Positions 1 to 11,805 of a stretch of 64,000 nucleotides of DNA are shown here, in pieces. Position numbers and translations under genes: made by a program. Below the pieces are notes generated by a model, which was not told the DNA's origin, did not search any database, and saw only the letters and a list, made by a program, of their open reading frames with translations. Position 1 is the stretch's first letter, and each line of letters opens with the position of its first letter. This DNA comes from Chrysogorgia sp. JL179-B06 (Eukaryota; Cnidaria; Anthozoa; Scleralcyonacea; Chrysogorgiidae): positions 963,001 to 1,027,000 of the forward strand of contig JAYKKM010000070.1 in the NCBI GenBank assembly GCA_035772405.1, read 5' to 3'.

Positions 1-340
1 GATACAATTCAATAAAAACAGCCTTTGCTTTACGTCTTATCATATTTCCTGTTACTGCAAGCTGCTCTTCTCGTTTCTGTTTCACAAAGTCAGCAAGAGC
101 TGCATCTAGCAAGGGATACAGCGATGTACCGAGTCGAAAGCGTTTACTTGCACGTGTGTTAAGGTCTCGGTTTGCTGCAGCGCGGTTCAATATGTTTTGC
201 GAGATCCACAACTGAATGCTTCTGCAATGGATGCTAAATTCAGATGCTGTCTGGGATATGTTATTTCCATTATCCTCTAACTTCTTCAATACAGCTCTCT
301 TAAAATTTAGAGAGTAACTCTTGCGAGTACGTTTGTCCAT
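1..340 (-). CDS. Partial CENP-B/pogo-type DNA-binding protein N-terminus
   Basis: An open frame runs from an ATG at 340 leftward off the window with no stop (about 113 codons seen). It starts MDKRTRKSYSLNFKRAVLK, followed by a basic helix-turn-helix region (NISQTASEFSIHCRSIQLWI) and then a second basic segment (FVKQKREEQLAVTGNMIRRKAKAVF). This order, a psq/brinker-type HTH followed by a CENP-B-type HTH, is typical of pogo/Tigger-derived transposases and of domesticated CENP-B-like proteins. The catalytic DDE part, if present, lies outside the window. Family assignment is from the HTH pattern only. Confidence 0.6.
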   Translation of the reverse strand, partial: MDKRTRKSYSLNFKRAVLKKLEDNGNNISQTASEFSIHCRSIQLWISQNILNRAAANRDLNTRASKRFRLGTSLYPLLDAALADFVKQKREEQLAVTGNMIRRKAKAVFIELY

Positions 341-649
341 AGTACAGTGGAGAGCAAACGACCATCACCGTATGCTTTGAAAATTTGCGAATCAATCAAG
401 CACTGAAAAGGCTTGCTAATGTTTTGCAGACACAGCGACGGCGACACCAAGTCTGCTTGGAAAATTACTTATTTTGACGAGAACGCAATAAAGTACGTTC
501 AAAGAGTCTTTATAATCCCCAAATAGGCTTATGAATTTTAAATGTTGTTTAATATATTATAATTGATAAACCGAGGCAGGGAAGCCATTTCGCTTGTGTG
601 GTGACTTTAAATTTTGCTGTCCGTTCAGCGTGCCGAGAAAGCAAATGCA

Positions 650-1042
650 ATGTCACGGACGCTTGATTATCGACCTTATGAATTTTGTTTTGAAAGTTTT
701 ATAACAGGCGATCATATATACCAAACTATTTGGACTCCAGAACTAAACGAAATACGGAGCTGTGAAAGGGAACCCGAAAATACTTTGGATATAAATGCAG
801 TGAAGGTTTTGAAAGGCAATGTTACTATTGGGCACATTCCAAAACACCTTGCAAAGATGTGTGGATTCCTGATTTTGAGTGGAGGAAAAATTACTGCGAA
901 AGTAACGGACCATCGTCAAAATAAAAGAAACAATGGACTTGAAGTGCCATGCTTATATATGGTGAAAGGACCAAGAAATAAAGCGGTTCAAGTTGAGCTT
1001 ATCATTAGAGAATATCTTGAAAGAATAAACAAAAAGCAATGA
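650..1042 (+). CDS. HIRAN-domain protein (small, transposon-associated type)
   Basis: This is a 130-residue frame. I use the ATG at 650 (MSRTLDYRPYEFCFESF) because the longer frame from 614 begins with TTG. The body has the HIRAN hallmarks: GDHIYQTIW, then CEREPENTLDINAVKV (the D-x-x-A-V core), then IGHIPKHLAK. In known proteins the HIRAN domain binds DNA 3' ends and is usually fused to helicases such as HLTF. Stand-alone HIRAN ORFs of this kind are multicopy in cnidarian and other invertebrate genomes and are often linked to transposons. No partner gene is visible next to it, so it may be an exon of a larger gene. Confidence 0.6.
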   Translation: MSRTLDYRPYEFCFESFITGDHIYQTIWTPELNEIRSCEREPENTLDINAVKVLKGNVTIGHIPKHLAKMCGFLILSGGKITAKVTDHRQNKRNNGLEVPCLYMVKGPRNKAVQVELIIREYLERINKKQ

Positions 1043-2816
1043 GCGCAAGACAAACATTATGACACTAACATTTATACATTGGCAGCCAATTTTCGACGCT
1101 TAAAAAATCTTTTTAAGAAACTTGTATACATAAAGTGTCTTGATAAAATATTTGTCTAACTCAAGTTTTGATCACTTATAAGCGCATGCGCTTATACCCG
1201 GATACAAGCGCATGCGCTTATATCCGGGGGGCGCTTATATGCGGGGTAATAGGGTATATTTATATGCATCAACGGCCACCAATTTTTGTTACCTTGGTAA
1301 CACAAGGAAATAACGGTGAATGAAGATTTGTGTTCAAAAAGTTCATAAATGCAGTTCGTAAATTTTAATTGGCATCAAAAGTTAAATCCATTTTCCCTTT
1401 TTTAACGCTGTTAGTAATCCGTTACAAAGATAGTTTTGCAAATATGTCCGAGTATGTTATTCAGGCTTTCATTTGATCATTTTCATTTGATCATGTATAG
1501 CATGAGTTGCTAGAGTTAGTATTTCAAAAGATATCGTCGTCGGAATATCGAATATATTACTCAGAGTTTGTGAATCTAATCCGAGCGTTGTTTTCGCTTT
1601 TTAAAGCTGTTTATAGCAATCAGTCCCAATATATTTTTGTAGATATGCCAGAGGCTGTTAATCAAGCTTTCATTAGATATGTAGAATGAGTTCTTAGAGT
1701 TAGTACTTCAAAAGATATTGTGGCCAGAACATTTTTATTTTGTATGGAGAAAAACAAAACAAAAATGCGAGCGTTGAATAGACCTGTTACACACTATTTC
1801 GGCAGTGCACCATGCTAACATGACTATATATTGCTCAGAAATCTTTTGACACATTTTGAAATACTTAACAGAGAGATTTATGCTATATACCATTAGAAAT
1901 CCATTGACAAATCACAATTGTGGTGCAAGTTTGAAGTTTGTAGCTATCATGGAACAATTTAAATATTTGAATATATAAATTTCTCATAAATCTAATTTTG
2001 ATTAAGACAAATTTTGAAATACTTCACTATTGGAAAGCCCTTGAACAACCACAATTGTGGTGTAAATATGAAGTAGGAAAAATTTGAAAGTGTGTAAAAT
2101 ATTTTTGAATGTTTAGAATTTTCAAAAGATATCATTTGATGACGTTGGAATTAAATCCTTGCAGTTCAAAATATATACCATTTGTGCTTTATAATACTGA
2201 TAAGTGTTAGTACAAATTTTGAGATTGCATGTACAGTATGTTTATTATTTTAATTAAAATTATTAATACTATGCTTGATAATTAGTATAGGTAATCAATC
2301 GCATGGGGCTGAGGAAAATTAAGGTTTAATTTCACGAGGAACCATGTGATTACCTGTTAATCATATAGAGGGCAAAATTTATTCATAAATAAGTTAGCTA
2401 CACACGTCAACACGAGAAAGCCAGCTAAATGTCAAAACCAAGCGTGAAAAACAACAATACATTACAACCAAGTTTGTTGAGTTAAACATTTCTCAAAAAG
2501 AGAACAGGGTAGCTTGGTAATCAATTAAGTGTTTCCTGCTGGTGTATCAACCAATCAGTGCAAGTAATTTTGCCCTGAATTTTGGAAAAATGCTCTCATT
2601 AGCCAATTATATTCGAGTAATTTTGCCCTCCACTAGCCTATATACTGTGGTGTAGCCTATATACTATATAGGGTGCAAAAACAAGCAGACTATAGCTGTG
2701 TTTACGATGTGGGCCTGGACTACAATTTTGTGGTATAAACAAGCATTACTGTATACTGGTCAGTATTGATATGTGCGCTGCTGTAGCGAGTAAGGGAGAG
2801 CTCAGAATAATTATTT
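1043..2816. other. Non-coding stretch
   Basis: AT-rich DNA with no convincing gene. Short frames here lack domain features. The only structure seen is the palindromic GC cluster at 1177-1236. Confidence 0.6.
1177..1236. repeat. Perfect 20-bp palindrome and related GCGCTTATA repeats
   Basis: Positions 1177-1196 (TATAAGCGCATGCGCTTATA) are a perfect palindrome. The core AAGCGCATGCGCTT recurs about 30 bp downstream, and a third GCGCTTATAT half-copy follows near 1231. CCGG-containing spacers separate the copies. Confidence 0.8.
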
Positions 2817-2897
2817 TGAGTCCTGGACAGGAATCTAACCTGTATAACTTTCAGATTGCCGGTGAGATGCTCTAACCATATTGAGCTACCGACACTC
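2817..2897 (-). repeat. tRNA-derived SINE head (tRNA-like)
   Basis: On the minus strand this 81-nt segment has tRNA order: an A-box-like TAGCTCAATATGG with a GCTC/GAGC D-stem, a weak anticodon arm (GGC in the loop position), and a T-arm ACAGG...CCTGT holding a B-box-like GGTTAGATTCC. The acceptor ends pair only partly (GAGT/ACTC). The broken anticodon stem and the A replacing C in the T-loop argue against a working tRNA gene. A SINE head or tRNA pseudogene is more likely. Confidence 0.55.
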
Positions 2898-3067
2898 AGA
2901 TGGAGAGTGAAGGTTACAATGATGTATATACTGATTCTATTTATATATGTCCTATGCTGGTCGCATTTACTACAACAGTTAACACATCGAAACACTACTG
3001 ATATATATAGTAACTGCCGCATAGGCACTTATATAATTTGAACTAGTAGATCATTGTTACCTTCTCT

Positions 3068-3150
3068 CCGAGTCTTGATAGCTCAAATGGTTAGTCACCA
3101 GAAATCAGAAGGGATTTTCTGAGGGGTCTGGGGTGCAAATGATATGACGA
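3068..3150 (+). repeat. Degenerate tRNA-like/SINE fragment
   Basis: It contains TAGCTCAAATGGTTAG, an A-box match similar to the one at 2876-2888 but on the opposite strand. A poor B-box candidate (GGTGCAAATGA) lies about 50 nt downstream. The two pieces face each other across about 170 bp and may be diverged copies of one SINE family. Confidence 0.3.
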
Positions 3151-3448
3151 TCTCTTCCTTCGATTTCTAATAATTATAAATTGCACAATGCTCTTCGATT
3201 TACAATAATACTAATTGTAAGCTATCCACAACACCAATCCTAACCCTAACCCCCCATCTTCCACCTCATTGTAACCCTACCCCGGCCGTATCCAACAGTT
3301 ATTTTTCCCTCAGTTATTCTTGGTTCAGGAAATGCGACTAAAAAGTATCTTGATTTCTCCAACTAAATCATTGGACGTAGTGTTTATATATTACATATCT
3401 CTATTTATTTGACTGTATTAAATTAAGCCGGGATTAAACGGGAACGCA

Positions 3449-3658
3449 ATGCTTGCGAGTTTATATGACATGGTTTATAACTGGTGTGTTGCATCGCACA
3501 ACATATCAAGGCAAGTCATCACAAGTTGGCCGCCAAACGAAGCACAAATCAAAAACTTGAGCTGTGTTGCGTTCTCGTATCATCCAGAATCAAAACAAAA
3601 ATTCATCAAAGATATTTTAAACGCCGCACAAATGCGTAAACTTCTTGGTCGTTTATAA
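3449..3658 (+). CDS. Short unassigned ORF
   Basis: A 69-residue frame starting at an ATG. Its composition looks protein-like (WPPNEAQIKNL, FIKDILNAAQMRKLL) but no family is recognised. There is no clear splice signal or promoter around it, so it could be a chance frame or a terminal exon. Confidence 0.2.
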   Translation: MLASLYDMVYNWCVASHNISRQVITSWPPNEAQIKNLSCVAFSYHPESKQKFIKDILNAAQMRKLLGRL

Positions 3659-5328
3659 AAAGATGTTACAGTTAATTTTTGTGCTGTCAAGTCTTTCGTT
3701 ATTGTTTGAAGTTTCAACAATCAGCTCAACACCTATTAATATTTTGATAACTTGCAATACACAATGCAGTGTTTATCGACCTTTTTTATTTCATTGTCGC
3801 AAGTTACATAAATTATAAAATCATACTCTTTTCTGTCCCAAATTCCAATTAGTTGCTAATTTAAACACCAGACAATTTTTCACCTCTGAAGAGATCGGTA
3901 CATGGTTGAGTTATTAACGTGTCTTTAGGGAAGATTAATAAATAAATAACATACCGCAATCACTTAGGCCATGAAAGGCACTATAAAATCGAGAGCGCTG
4001 CTTTATCAAGACAAGTCGAACAAGTTGGTGAACAAAGTTTTTGAAAAGGTATACCAGAAGTCGGTCTGGTTTCCAGCAAAATTCAATACTCTGTGAAAGT
4101 AGAATTTAATTTGGACAGCAAACTATTTCATTCATTTTTTCAAAGTTCACTGAAACGTGAAATTTTTACACGAGCCATGAGTACTGGAGCAAGAATTTAT
4201 AAATGTGAAGCGACGCTTTATTGAGTGCGTAATTGTACATCGACCTGCCTCTTAGCCTGCACAGAGCGCTACCGCCTCAATATAGGCATTTCACTCGATT
4301 CACTATATGTTCTAAGGATTTATGGTGATGGACATTGAAATTGGCGAGCTGTTTCTGTTGAATGCTATTGTTTACACGGTGCGTGTGATGAACCTTTAGC
4401 CTACAGCGATTTTAAATGTGATGTTTCACTATTTGTTTCACAGGATGATTTTTAACAACAATTTTTAACGCAACATATGTTGCCAGTTGAAAAATTGATT
4501 CTGTTGCGTGTAAGCACGGTGCCACGGTTAATGGTGTAATATGTTATTTTGCAACTAAACATGGTCGTGCCTTTACTTTGAATAAATATGCTCAAACACT
4601 GACAAACAGAGGTTGTTTACATGGATATGAGGCTAAAACGCGGTATGGGAATACAATTTAATTCAATTTGATGTTAAACTTCGCATTTGCTACCCACGTA
4701 CTATACACGTACTATACCACGTAGGTGCGACACCCCCCAAAAAGAATCGGCTTTTTACGAGTTTCAGTTAGCAGAAGTTAGCCTCGTCCACTGGCAACTC
4801 TTATGACTTCTTTTTCCTAGTCAAATAGCTTCCAAGGCTTCCAAGCGATGTTTTGGTTGCGAAGTTATATTTTAAGACCGTTTTCCTTCACCATTTCGCC
4901 AATGACAATTTTTTCCCGTTTTCACAATGATGTCATGGAAATATTTCTAGCGGCGAGCGAAATGGTGAAGTGGAAAATGGACTTTAGACGTGTTCGATTT
5001 AACAAGGACAAGTACAATCATTAACTTTTAGCACTTATCAGTTTAAATTAATTTCAAACTACCAAATTTAAGTCCAATTACATGAGGCGAGATTCATATT
5101 AATTGCAATTACACCTTGCGGTCTAGCTCGGTAAAGCCGGGATGAGTTTTGAGTTGATGATTTCAACCCAAAATTCGCAATTACCAAGCAAAAGTTGCTT
5201 CACTTGCGCAAAGTTTCGTTAGTTTTACTGCAGTTTATGCTGATGAAATTTTTGTTAGTATCGTTAATAAAACGCAATCATTGTCTTGACTAACTCGCGA
5301 AAACGTCTTCACTAATTAATTAATTTAT
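3659..5328. other. Non-coding stretch
   Basis: No gene or clear repeat boundary is seen. Around 4,900-4,960 there is a short self-complementary CCATTTCGCC/GGCGAAATGG pair. Confidence 0.5.
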
Positions 5329-5331
5329 TAA

Positions 5332-5617
5332 AGCCTGGTTTCCATATAGGCGACTCAGTGGGCTACTGGTGGCTGACTTATGTTTCCAGTCACGAAAGTC
5401 GCCAACAACGGTTTGAAAGTTGCCGACAACGGGTTGTTATTAGGAAACCATTTTGAAATTAGCTGCAAAGTACATTAGCTGTCGGCGATGAGGCAGACAG
5501 GCAAAATTTTGTGTTTCCATATCGTTGCTACACTGCAACTAGTCGGCGACTGTTGTTCTGTTCAACTTTCCCGACCATGGTCAGCGACTGTTACGACTAT
5601 ACGGAAACCTGCAGGCT
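5332..5617. mobile_element. MITE, PIF/Harbinger-type (3-bp TAA duplication)
   Basis: The ends are inverted: the left begins AGCCTGGTTTCCATATAG and the reverse complement of the right begins AGCCTGCAGGTTTCCGTATAG, with a small CA insertion. The flanks are TAA at 5329-5331 and TAA at 5618-5620, matching the TWA target duplication of PIF/Harbinger elements. At 286 bp with no coding capacity it is a non-autonomous element. Confidence 0.65.
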
Positions 5618-5776
5618 TAAGTCTTGGCTACATCTCGAGATGGACAAACAAGGTTTTGATGCTGAGTTCATTTCAGCTATACTTATTCACACAATCAAGT
5701 AAACAAATGCGCAACAGAACGAGCCAAACAGTTTTTCAGCCCACTTTGCCGGAAAAGGTGAAATTTTCAACTCGCT

Positions 5777-5882
5777 AACCGAGTTGGCCCAGCAAGGCGG
5801 GCCAGTTCGGTCGCCATGTCATCGAAATTTTGAAACAAGAGATAATAAATATATAAATATACAAAGCAGGCCAACTCGGTTA
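5777..5882. repeat. Inverted repeat (14-bp perfect arms)
   Basis: TAACCGAGTTGGCC at 5777-5790 is exactly inverted as GGCCAACTCGGTTA at 5869-5882. The AT-rich spacer of about 78 bp could form a stem-loop. It may be the core of another short inverted-repeat element. Confidence 0.6.
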
Positions 5883-6189
5883 ATCGCCCCCTTAAAGACT
5901 CACAAATATAATGTTGTAAATAATATAATCAATGAGAGAACACCAAAGACAAATTTATTAAAATGTCATCATGTTTTTATTACGTATTGAGAGTGCATTA
6001 TTAACGTAGGACTAATTAACCATTTCACCAGCTGACCTGGGTCATCTTAGTGGCACCCAACGGAAAGACGATATTTTGACAAGCTTCGTTCGATATTGAT
6101 GTATTCAGTACAAGTTTGTGTCTCAGTCGGTTGAAGCATGGTTGAAGTGAGCTTACACCCCTGCTGTAAAATTTTCTTAGTACGGCCCT

Positions 6190-6304
6190 GTCTTTCAAAA
6201 CTAATTTTTTTGCACATAGGCTTGCACTTCGGGCAGAACCACGAACCCTTTGGTGGATCTTTCAAACCGACACATCGAATGTGAAACCAACAATAGTCTA
6301 ATTG
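6190..6304 (-). pseudogene. PHD-finger exon fragment
   Basis: The minus strand reads [20 protein letters not shown] then CPKCK. This is the second half of a PHD finger (C-x2-F-H-x2-C-x8-W-x-C-x2-C zinc ligands). A splice-acceptor-like ...TTTTTACAATTAG precedes it near 6303, so the first zinc ligands would lie on an upstream exon. I could not find that exon. PHD fingers read histone tails. Here the piece may belong to a transposase with an appended PHD domain or to a host-gene copy. The downstream frame has no known domain. Confidence 0.5.
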
Positions 6305-6319
6305 TAAAAAGCATAACAA

Positions 6320-8913
6320 AAGTTTGATTTTAATAGTAGGATCTCCTTTTTCGTCAGCTTTTTCATCTGAAGCGTCTGATCATGCTAAATCGATTAGTTC
6401 CCAGACTCTACGAGTGTTAAATCCAGGCTACCAAAAGATCGATGTTTGTTAAAACCTTGTATTTTCCCCAGCATAGTGCCGGGATCGGGGTCCAATGTTT
6501 CAATTGACCAATGCACATTACGAATACTTCTACGTTCGGTTTTTCTACTTTCTTACAAACAGTTTGTGGCCAAATCACAGTGTCTAACACCTCAACTGCA
6601 AAATCTCTTGTATAACAAGGCCTCTAGCACAAATGATTTTTTTATTTGATAGCGATGCTGCTTGCCACATATCCTTTTCAAATGTTACCTTATCAAACAA
6701 GATGACAGTTACAGCTAGATAGCCATGCATAATTTCAGTTTGTTTATTTGAAGAAGGCATTCATTTTCTCAATAATTGAAATGAACAGTTGCTGTTAACA
6801 TGTTCTAAGGATTTGTGGAAGGAAAATTTCGAGTGTTCGAATATATACATTTTAAGACCAAACCGGTACCAGTTGCAAAAAATGCAACTTCCAGGCCTTC
6901 CGGCTGGAATTGAACCCCACGATTGAAACAGGACGTGTGGCATGGTGCCTAATTAACAACGGCGTTTCAAGTGCGTAACATTAGGTTGTATATTTTAGGC
7001 CCGTTTCAAACGTTGAACTTTTCATGTGTCGAATCTTATCAATCTAATGTAATTGTTCAAGCTCATTTGCATTAAGTTCGACACATCACTAAAAGTTCGA
7101 CTAATGAAACAGCCTTACATTCAGAGAACTATCCAGAATTATCTTCCAATATCCTAATAGGAATCGATCTTTATGAAACGGACAAGTATTTTTGGTTTTC
7201 AAAATGTTAGCTAATGAAATTTTCGATTAAAATGTTGACTTGTGATATTAATTACGGTTCCACCTGGTACCTCAATTGCTTTAATTACAAAATATTGTTA
7301 ACTCGCTGAACTCGTTTTTCATGCACTTTATGTATAGTTTCAGAGTTTGTTTTTGAAGAAGGCATTTTAATATTGTCTCAAGAATTGAAAGGAAATAGCC
7401 ACTGTTATTTTGTAATAGGGTATATGGCAAGGTGCTAGACGCATTAAGAACCAGCGCATATAGCCGAGACGCTTCGAAGTCAAGTGTGTTGCAAATGGAT
7501 TGTCCAATATTCGATTTATTTTTAAATAATGCTATCTGCGGCTAAAGTGGAACACACTGAGTATTGGGATTTGGGCCGGCGCCACTTTTCCGGGGCTAAA
7601 ATATAGCAAACGCAAAGTTTAATGTCAAATTAATTGACGGGGAGGAAATTAGCATGGAGTGTGGTCCCAAAAACTCTAAAATCCGTCCGTCCGCATCCAA
7701 CCTAACCCAACATGTTGTGTTAAAAATCGACCTGTGTAATCACCTCCATAGGCGATGTTGTTTTTAACTTTGAAATTGACAAGCTGTTTCCATTGAATGC
7801 GATTACACCACGACTGCCGTATCTTAAGAGGATGTTTCACTAAGGTCTTGTTATACCATTTCACGAGTTCTTTCAAATGAGAAAAAGTTAATTTATATTG
7901 CCAATATCCCTTTAAGCAGTTGAAACATCTTGAAAATGAAGAAATATAGGAAAAATTTGTAAAATATCTTTTCTTGCCATTTTATGAATTCTTTAATATC
8001 ATGAGATGGACTTAATTTGTGTTGCCAATATCCTTTAACTATACAAGCGTTTTTTAATATTAATAAGGTATGAAACATAGTGTATGTTGTTCAAATCGGA
8101 AAGCAATATTCAAGGAACTAAGCAATTTAATCATGCTAAAAAGACGATCATGCAAAAATCGAAACATATGCTGGATAAAATCTAGTCATGCAAAACAATA
8201 AATGTTTTCATATTGTAACGCAGCTACAACTAAATATAAACAAACTTGATGGTCAAGTTTGTAACTAACAAAATGAACATATGTATCTACTACAATACGA
8301 GACATAGCTCACTATGAGCTACAATTGTTTCCCAACACACCGTTAAATTTTAAACCAGTTTAGTACTAAACTTTAGCGAACGAACATTACATTTTATGGC
8401 CAAATTCGCTGTTTTAAAACATCCATATGAGCGCTAACTTCTGGTGGGATTGTAATTTTCTCACCATTGTAGGGCGGATCTGCCTTCTCAATACAAGATC
8501 TTTTAAACTGGTAATGGCAGTCGCCCTCTTTACCCAACTTCTTTGTGCCATCCACCAGGCTTTTGAATGAGCGTCATTTAAAAAAAAGTGCGAAAACCTG
8601 TATCAGGTTCAAATACATGTAAAAAACTGTAGTCATTTATACATTAACGTGACTTCTGTGTGCATTTTCATTGGTTGTTGACCGTGATCTATTAAAGAAT
8701 AAAGGTGTACATCGGATCGGACACGTACAATCCAACGATTGGCTAACGTTTGAAATCCGATCCGAATTTGAATAGAAAACTAGGAAAAGGTTGTGAACTG
8801 CCTATGCAGCACTACACTTTTTTACTACCTTTGAATAAATAGAATAACTTAAGAACACAAAAGCTAAATTAAATATTTTTAATATGTTTTAGTGATCGCA
8901 TTAATATTAATGT
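6320..8913. other. Non-coding stretch
   Basis: No gene recognised. Short frames have no domain signature. Confidence 0.5.
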
Positions 8914-8970
8914 TGCAAAGCATTTTATTTGCAAAGCATTTTATTAAAATGCAAAGCATTTTATTTATTT
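8914..8970. repeat. Short tandem repeat, GCAAAGCATTTTATT unit
   Basis: Three near-identical 15-16-bp copies of GCAAAGCATTTTATT lie in a row. Confidence 0.8.
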
Positions 8971-11177
8971 TTTTTATTTTTATAAATGCACAGAGGACGT
9001 CACAACGTTCTAAAAACAAGAGTGTTGTTCCACTAGCCTGCAGCTTGTGGTCCAATAGATTCTTAATCCATTATAACGTTTCCTGGTATTTAACGGTAGT
9101 ACTACCAAAATGCTTTGCCAGTATCCTGATTAAATGATAGAGAATTCGTGCAAAGCGTTCTGGTTGTCGTAGTTAAATGACACTATGAAACATCAACGTT
9201 GTGATGTCATATATGCATCGAATAACTGAACAGACAACAGGAGAATGCAATCTATTTGTTAAATAGAGAATAGTCTAGAAATTCGGCAAACAGCATGTTC
9301 GTTCATTGAGGTTATATTAGGCTATTAGAATATTAGGCTATTAGAATATTAGGCTTTTGGAATTGTCAACGAATTTTGACCAAAACGCAGTCGCTTTGAA
9401 ATTAGCTGTCTCTTTTACATTATTGCGGGTTCTTCGTGTAACCACATTGGAGAAAAATAATGCAGGTAAATGAACTCTTCAATGACTGGTAATTTGGAGT
9501 AGAAACAGTGCTTCATCAATAAGTGTGTTCAAAAGTTAGAAGTGAATTTATGTCACGATTGATGTTACGGTGGTGGTTATTCCGCTACACCTTAGGGGTT
9601 TTCATTGGTTGATTGCACTATCAAGTATACTGTAGCTATATGCATATCATAAACTATCTGCGTGCATCTGCACTCGATCTATCTATCACTGACGCCTGAT
9701 TATATCAATATGAATGTGGATAAAGATAAAGATATTTCAGAATTAAAATAATTAAATGGTTATAGTGATATGATATACTTACAGAATACATATTATATAC
9801 ACATGAGATGATATACTATATCATATTTACAGAATTAAAGGAGGGTCATTTGTCAAAACTTTACTGTGGCAAACGTTATCATCATTGCACACTGAATTAG
9901 CATCTCTAATAGCTGAGATCAAGGTAAACATTTGTGTAACAACTTATTTTATGACTTCCACTGATGCAAACATATACTCCAATTATTTACTTTTAGCAGC
10001 ACGATTTGTAAAAGAACAACATCCAATTGACGATTGTAAATTTATATTATTTATACTTTTTCCCTTTTGGTATCTTGGGTGTTTAAAGCTGGCCAAATTT
10101 GGAGGGAGCTAGAGGCTCTGGCAAGCTTGATTATACAAGCGTTGTTGCATGTCGTTATTCCTGACCAACAAGAAAGATGGTATAAAGGAATTGCTCTGTT
10201 ATTTATGTATCATTTGGTAAACATTGATAGGTCTGTTGACAGTCAGTAAAAAGGTCCAATTACGGAAAGTTCATATACATTTTAAAACACCATTTAATTT
10301 GATAACTATCAACAAGTACACACAATATAAACCTACGACATTATATTTAAAGATATTTTAGAGCAACCTGGTTTGGTATTTCTGCCTTTAAATGCGGTTT
10401 CAAAAGTGGATGGATATTCTATAATTGCTCCAAAATAATTTTAATACTATGGTAAAATATCTAACCAAGATCATGGCCAAGGTTTGGTATTTTACTGTAA
10501 AGATTGAGCAGTCAAGGTTATGTTAAAAGCAAATAATAATAAACATAAAAGTTAAAATCATGTATTTGGATCCAAGTACATAGACATGATATGTCATCCA
10601 TGGGTAGTGGTTGGGGAGGAGGTGTAATTGCAGTGAGGGGGCTGAGTGTCAGGCCCACAGGCCCAGCCTTGGAAACAATATGATGTTAAAGACTATTGTT
10701 AGAATTAAAGTTAAATTTAAGATTGGAATTTATGATTAAGGTTTAGGGTGGGGTTAGAATTATGGTTAGAATTAATGTTATAATATAAAAGGTCTTAGAA
10801 ATAAGATATGAATATATGATGCTAATAATACCTAATAGTTCTATAAAACAAAATAAACGTGAAGATATACAAATAAATACAATACTCTATTACAATATCA
10901 AAATAACAAACGTGTTGTCATGGTAACTGATAGTAAATGTTAAAGAAAAAAATAATAAAGAGACCAAAGACTGCTTCAAATGCTTCTGTTGTTTGAACAA
11001 GATAGATAATATTAGATAGGATAGATAATAGTACACTCTAGACAGTAATAGATGGAGAAAAAGAAGGAACAGCATATGCAAAACCCGGGTGCTTAAACAA
11101 AAGAAGCTAAAACGTCAACAATTGCGAAGGTAGCTGTAGACGCCTTACCCAATGTTTTCCAGCGGAAAAACGGTGTC
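8971..11177. other. Non-coding stretch
   Basis: No supported gene. A small tandem repeat with an ATTAGGCTATTAGAAT unit (about three copies) lies near 9316-9357. AT-rich DNA surrounds it. Confidence 0.5.
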
Positions 11178-11402
11178 ATGAATCGTCAGGTTCCAAGCAT
11201 GACAGGGAAGCATGTTTCTAACCTATTAGCAGGTCCTGGAACGACATGCTCGCTTATGAAAAGGAAATGCGGCGAGGAGAGAAAGAGTGCATGGTTAACA
11301 GGAGATAATATAGTCGTCGGATATGATTTAAAAGAAAAGATAAAAATAATGACTGGTAAAAACAAAATGTCTATAAAACCTGCAAGAGTAGAAAGTAAGT
11401 GA
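11178..11402 (+). CDS. Possible 5' exon of unknown gene
   Basis: The ATG at 11178 opens MNRQVPSMTGKHVSNLLAG. The frame runs to a GTAAGT donor-like site near 11395 just before the stop. No domain is recognised and no matching acceptor was found. Kept only as a low-confidence candidate exon. Confidence 0.2.
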   Translation: MNRQVPSMTGKHVSNLLAGPGTTCSLMKRKCGEERKSAWLTGDNIVVGYDLKEKIKIMTGKNKMSIKPARVESK

Positions 11403-11659
11403 TAGAAAATAATGTAATGTGAAAAAATGTGTAACCTTAACTTGGTGAAAGGGATAAAACTGTCGCAAAACGCCGAGTGGTAAATACTAACATGCAGTAC
11501 ATGTAGACAGGGACGAATATGTTTATGTAAAATTATGTAAAATTATCCATAAAAACCCATACAAAAGGTAAAGTGTACACAAAATATGCCAATAGACATG
11601 GTAAAACTATAGGTAACTTGAAAACAATGTGAATGAGAGTAAAAATTTGAAAACTTACC

Positions 11660-11805
11660 AGATCTATAGCGCAAATGAAAAGCCCGCCAAAGTCAGGTTT
11701 GAAAGTCCGTAGGCCGTAAACTGGAAAGACGCGGTTGTCATGGTAATTTGTGGGGAAGGGAAGAGACTGGGTTGGAATCGATGTGATTTTATTCTGTGGC
11801 GACAT
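11660..11805 (-). CDS. Possible 5' exon of unknown gene (minus strand)
   Basis: The ATG at 11805 starts MSPQNKITSIPTQSLPF. The coding-like segment ends in CTG followed by a strong GTAAGTTTT donor at 11659-11651. No domain is recognised and the next exon was not found. It is convergent with the candidate exon at 11178. Confidence 0.25.

Noticed and set aside
2817..2897. Functional tRNA gene
   Set aside because: The acceptor and anticodon stems are poorly paired and the T-loop lacks the normal TTCGA.
3235..3255. Telomere-like TAACCC copies
   Set aside because: Only two to three degenerate units, no array.
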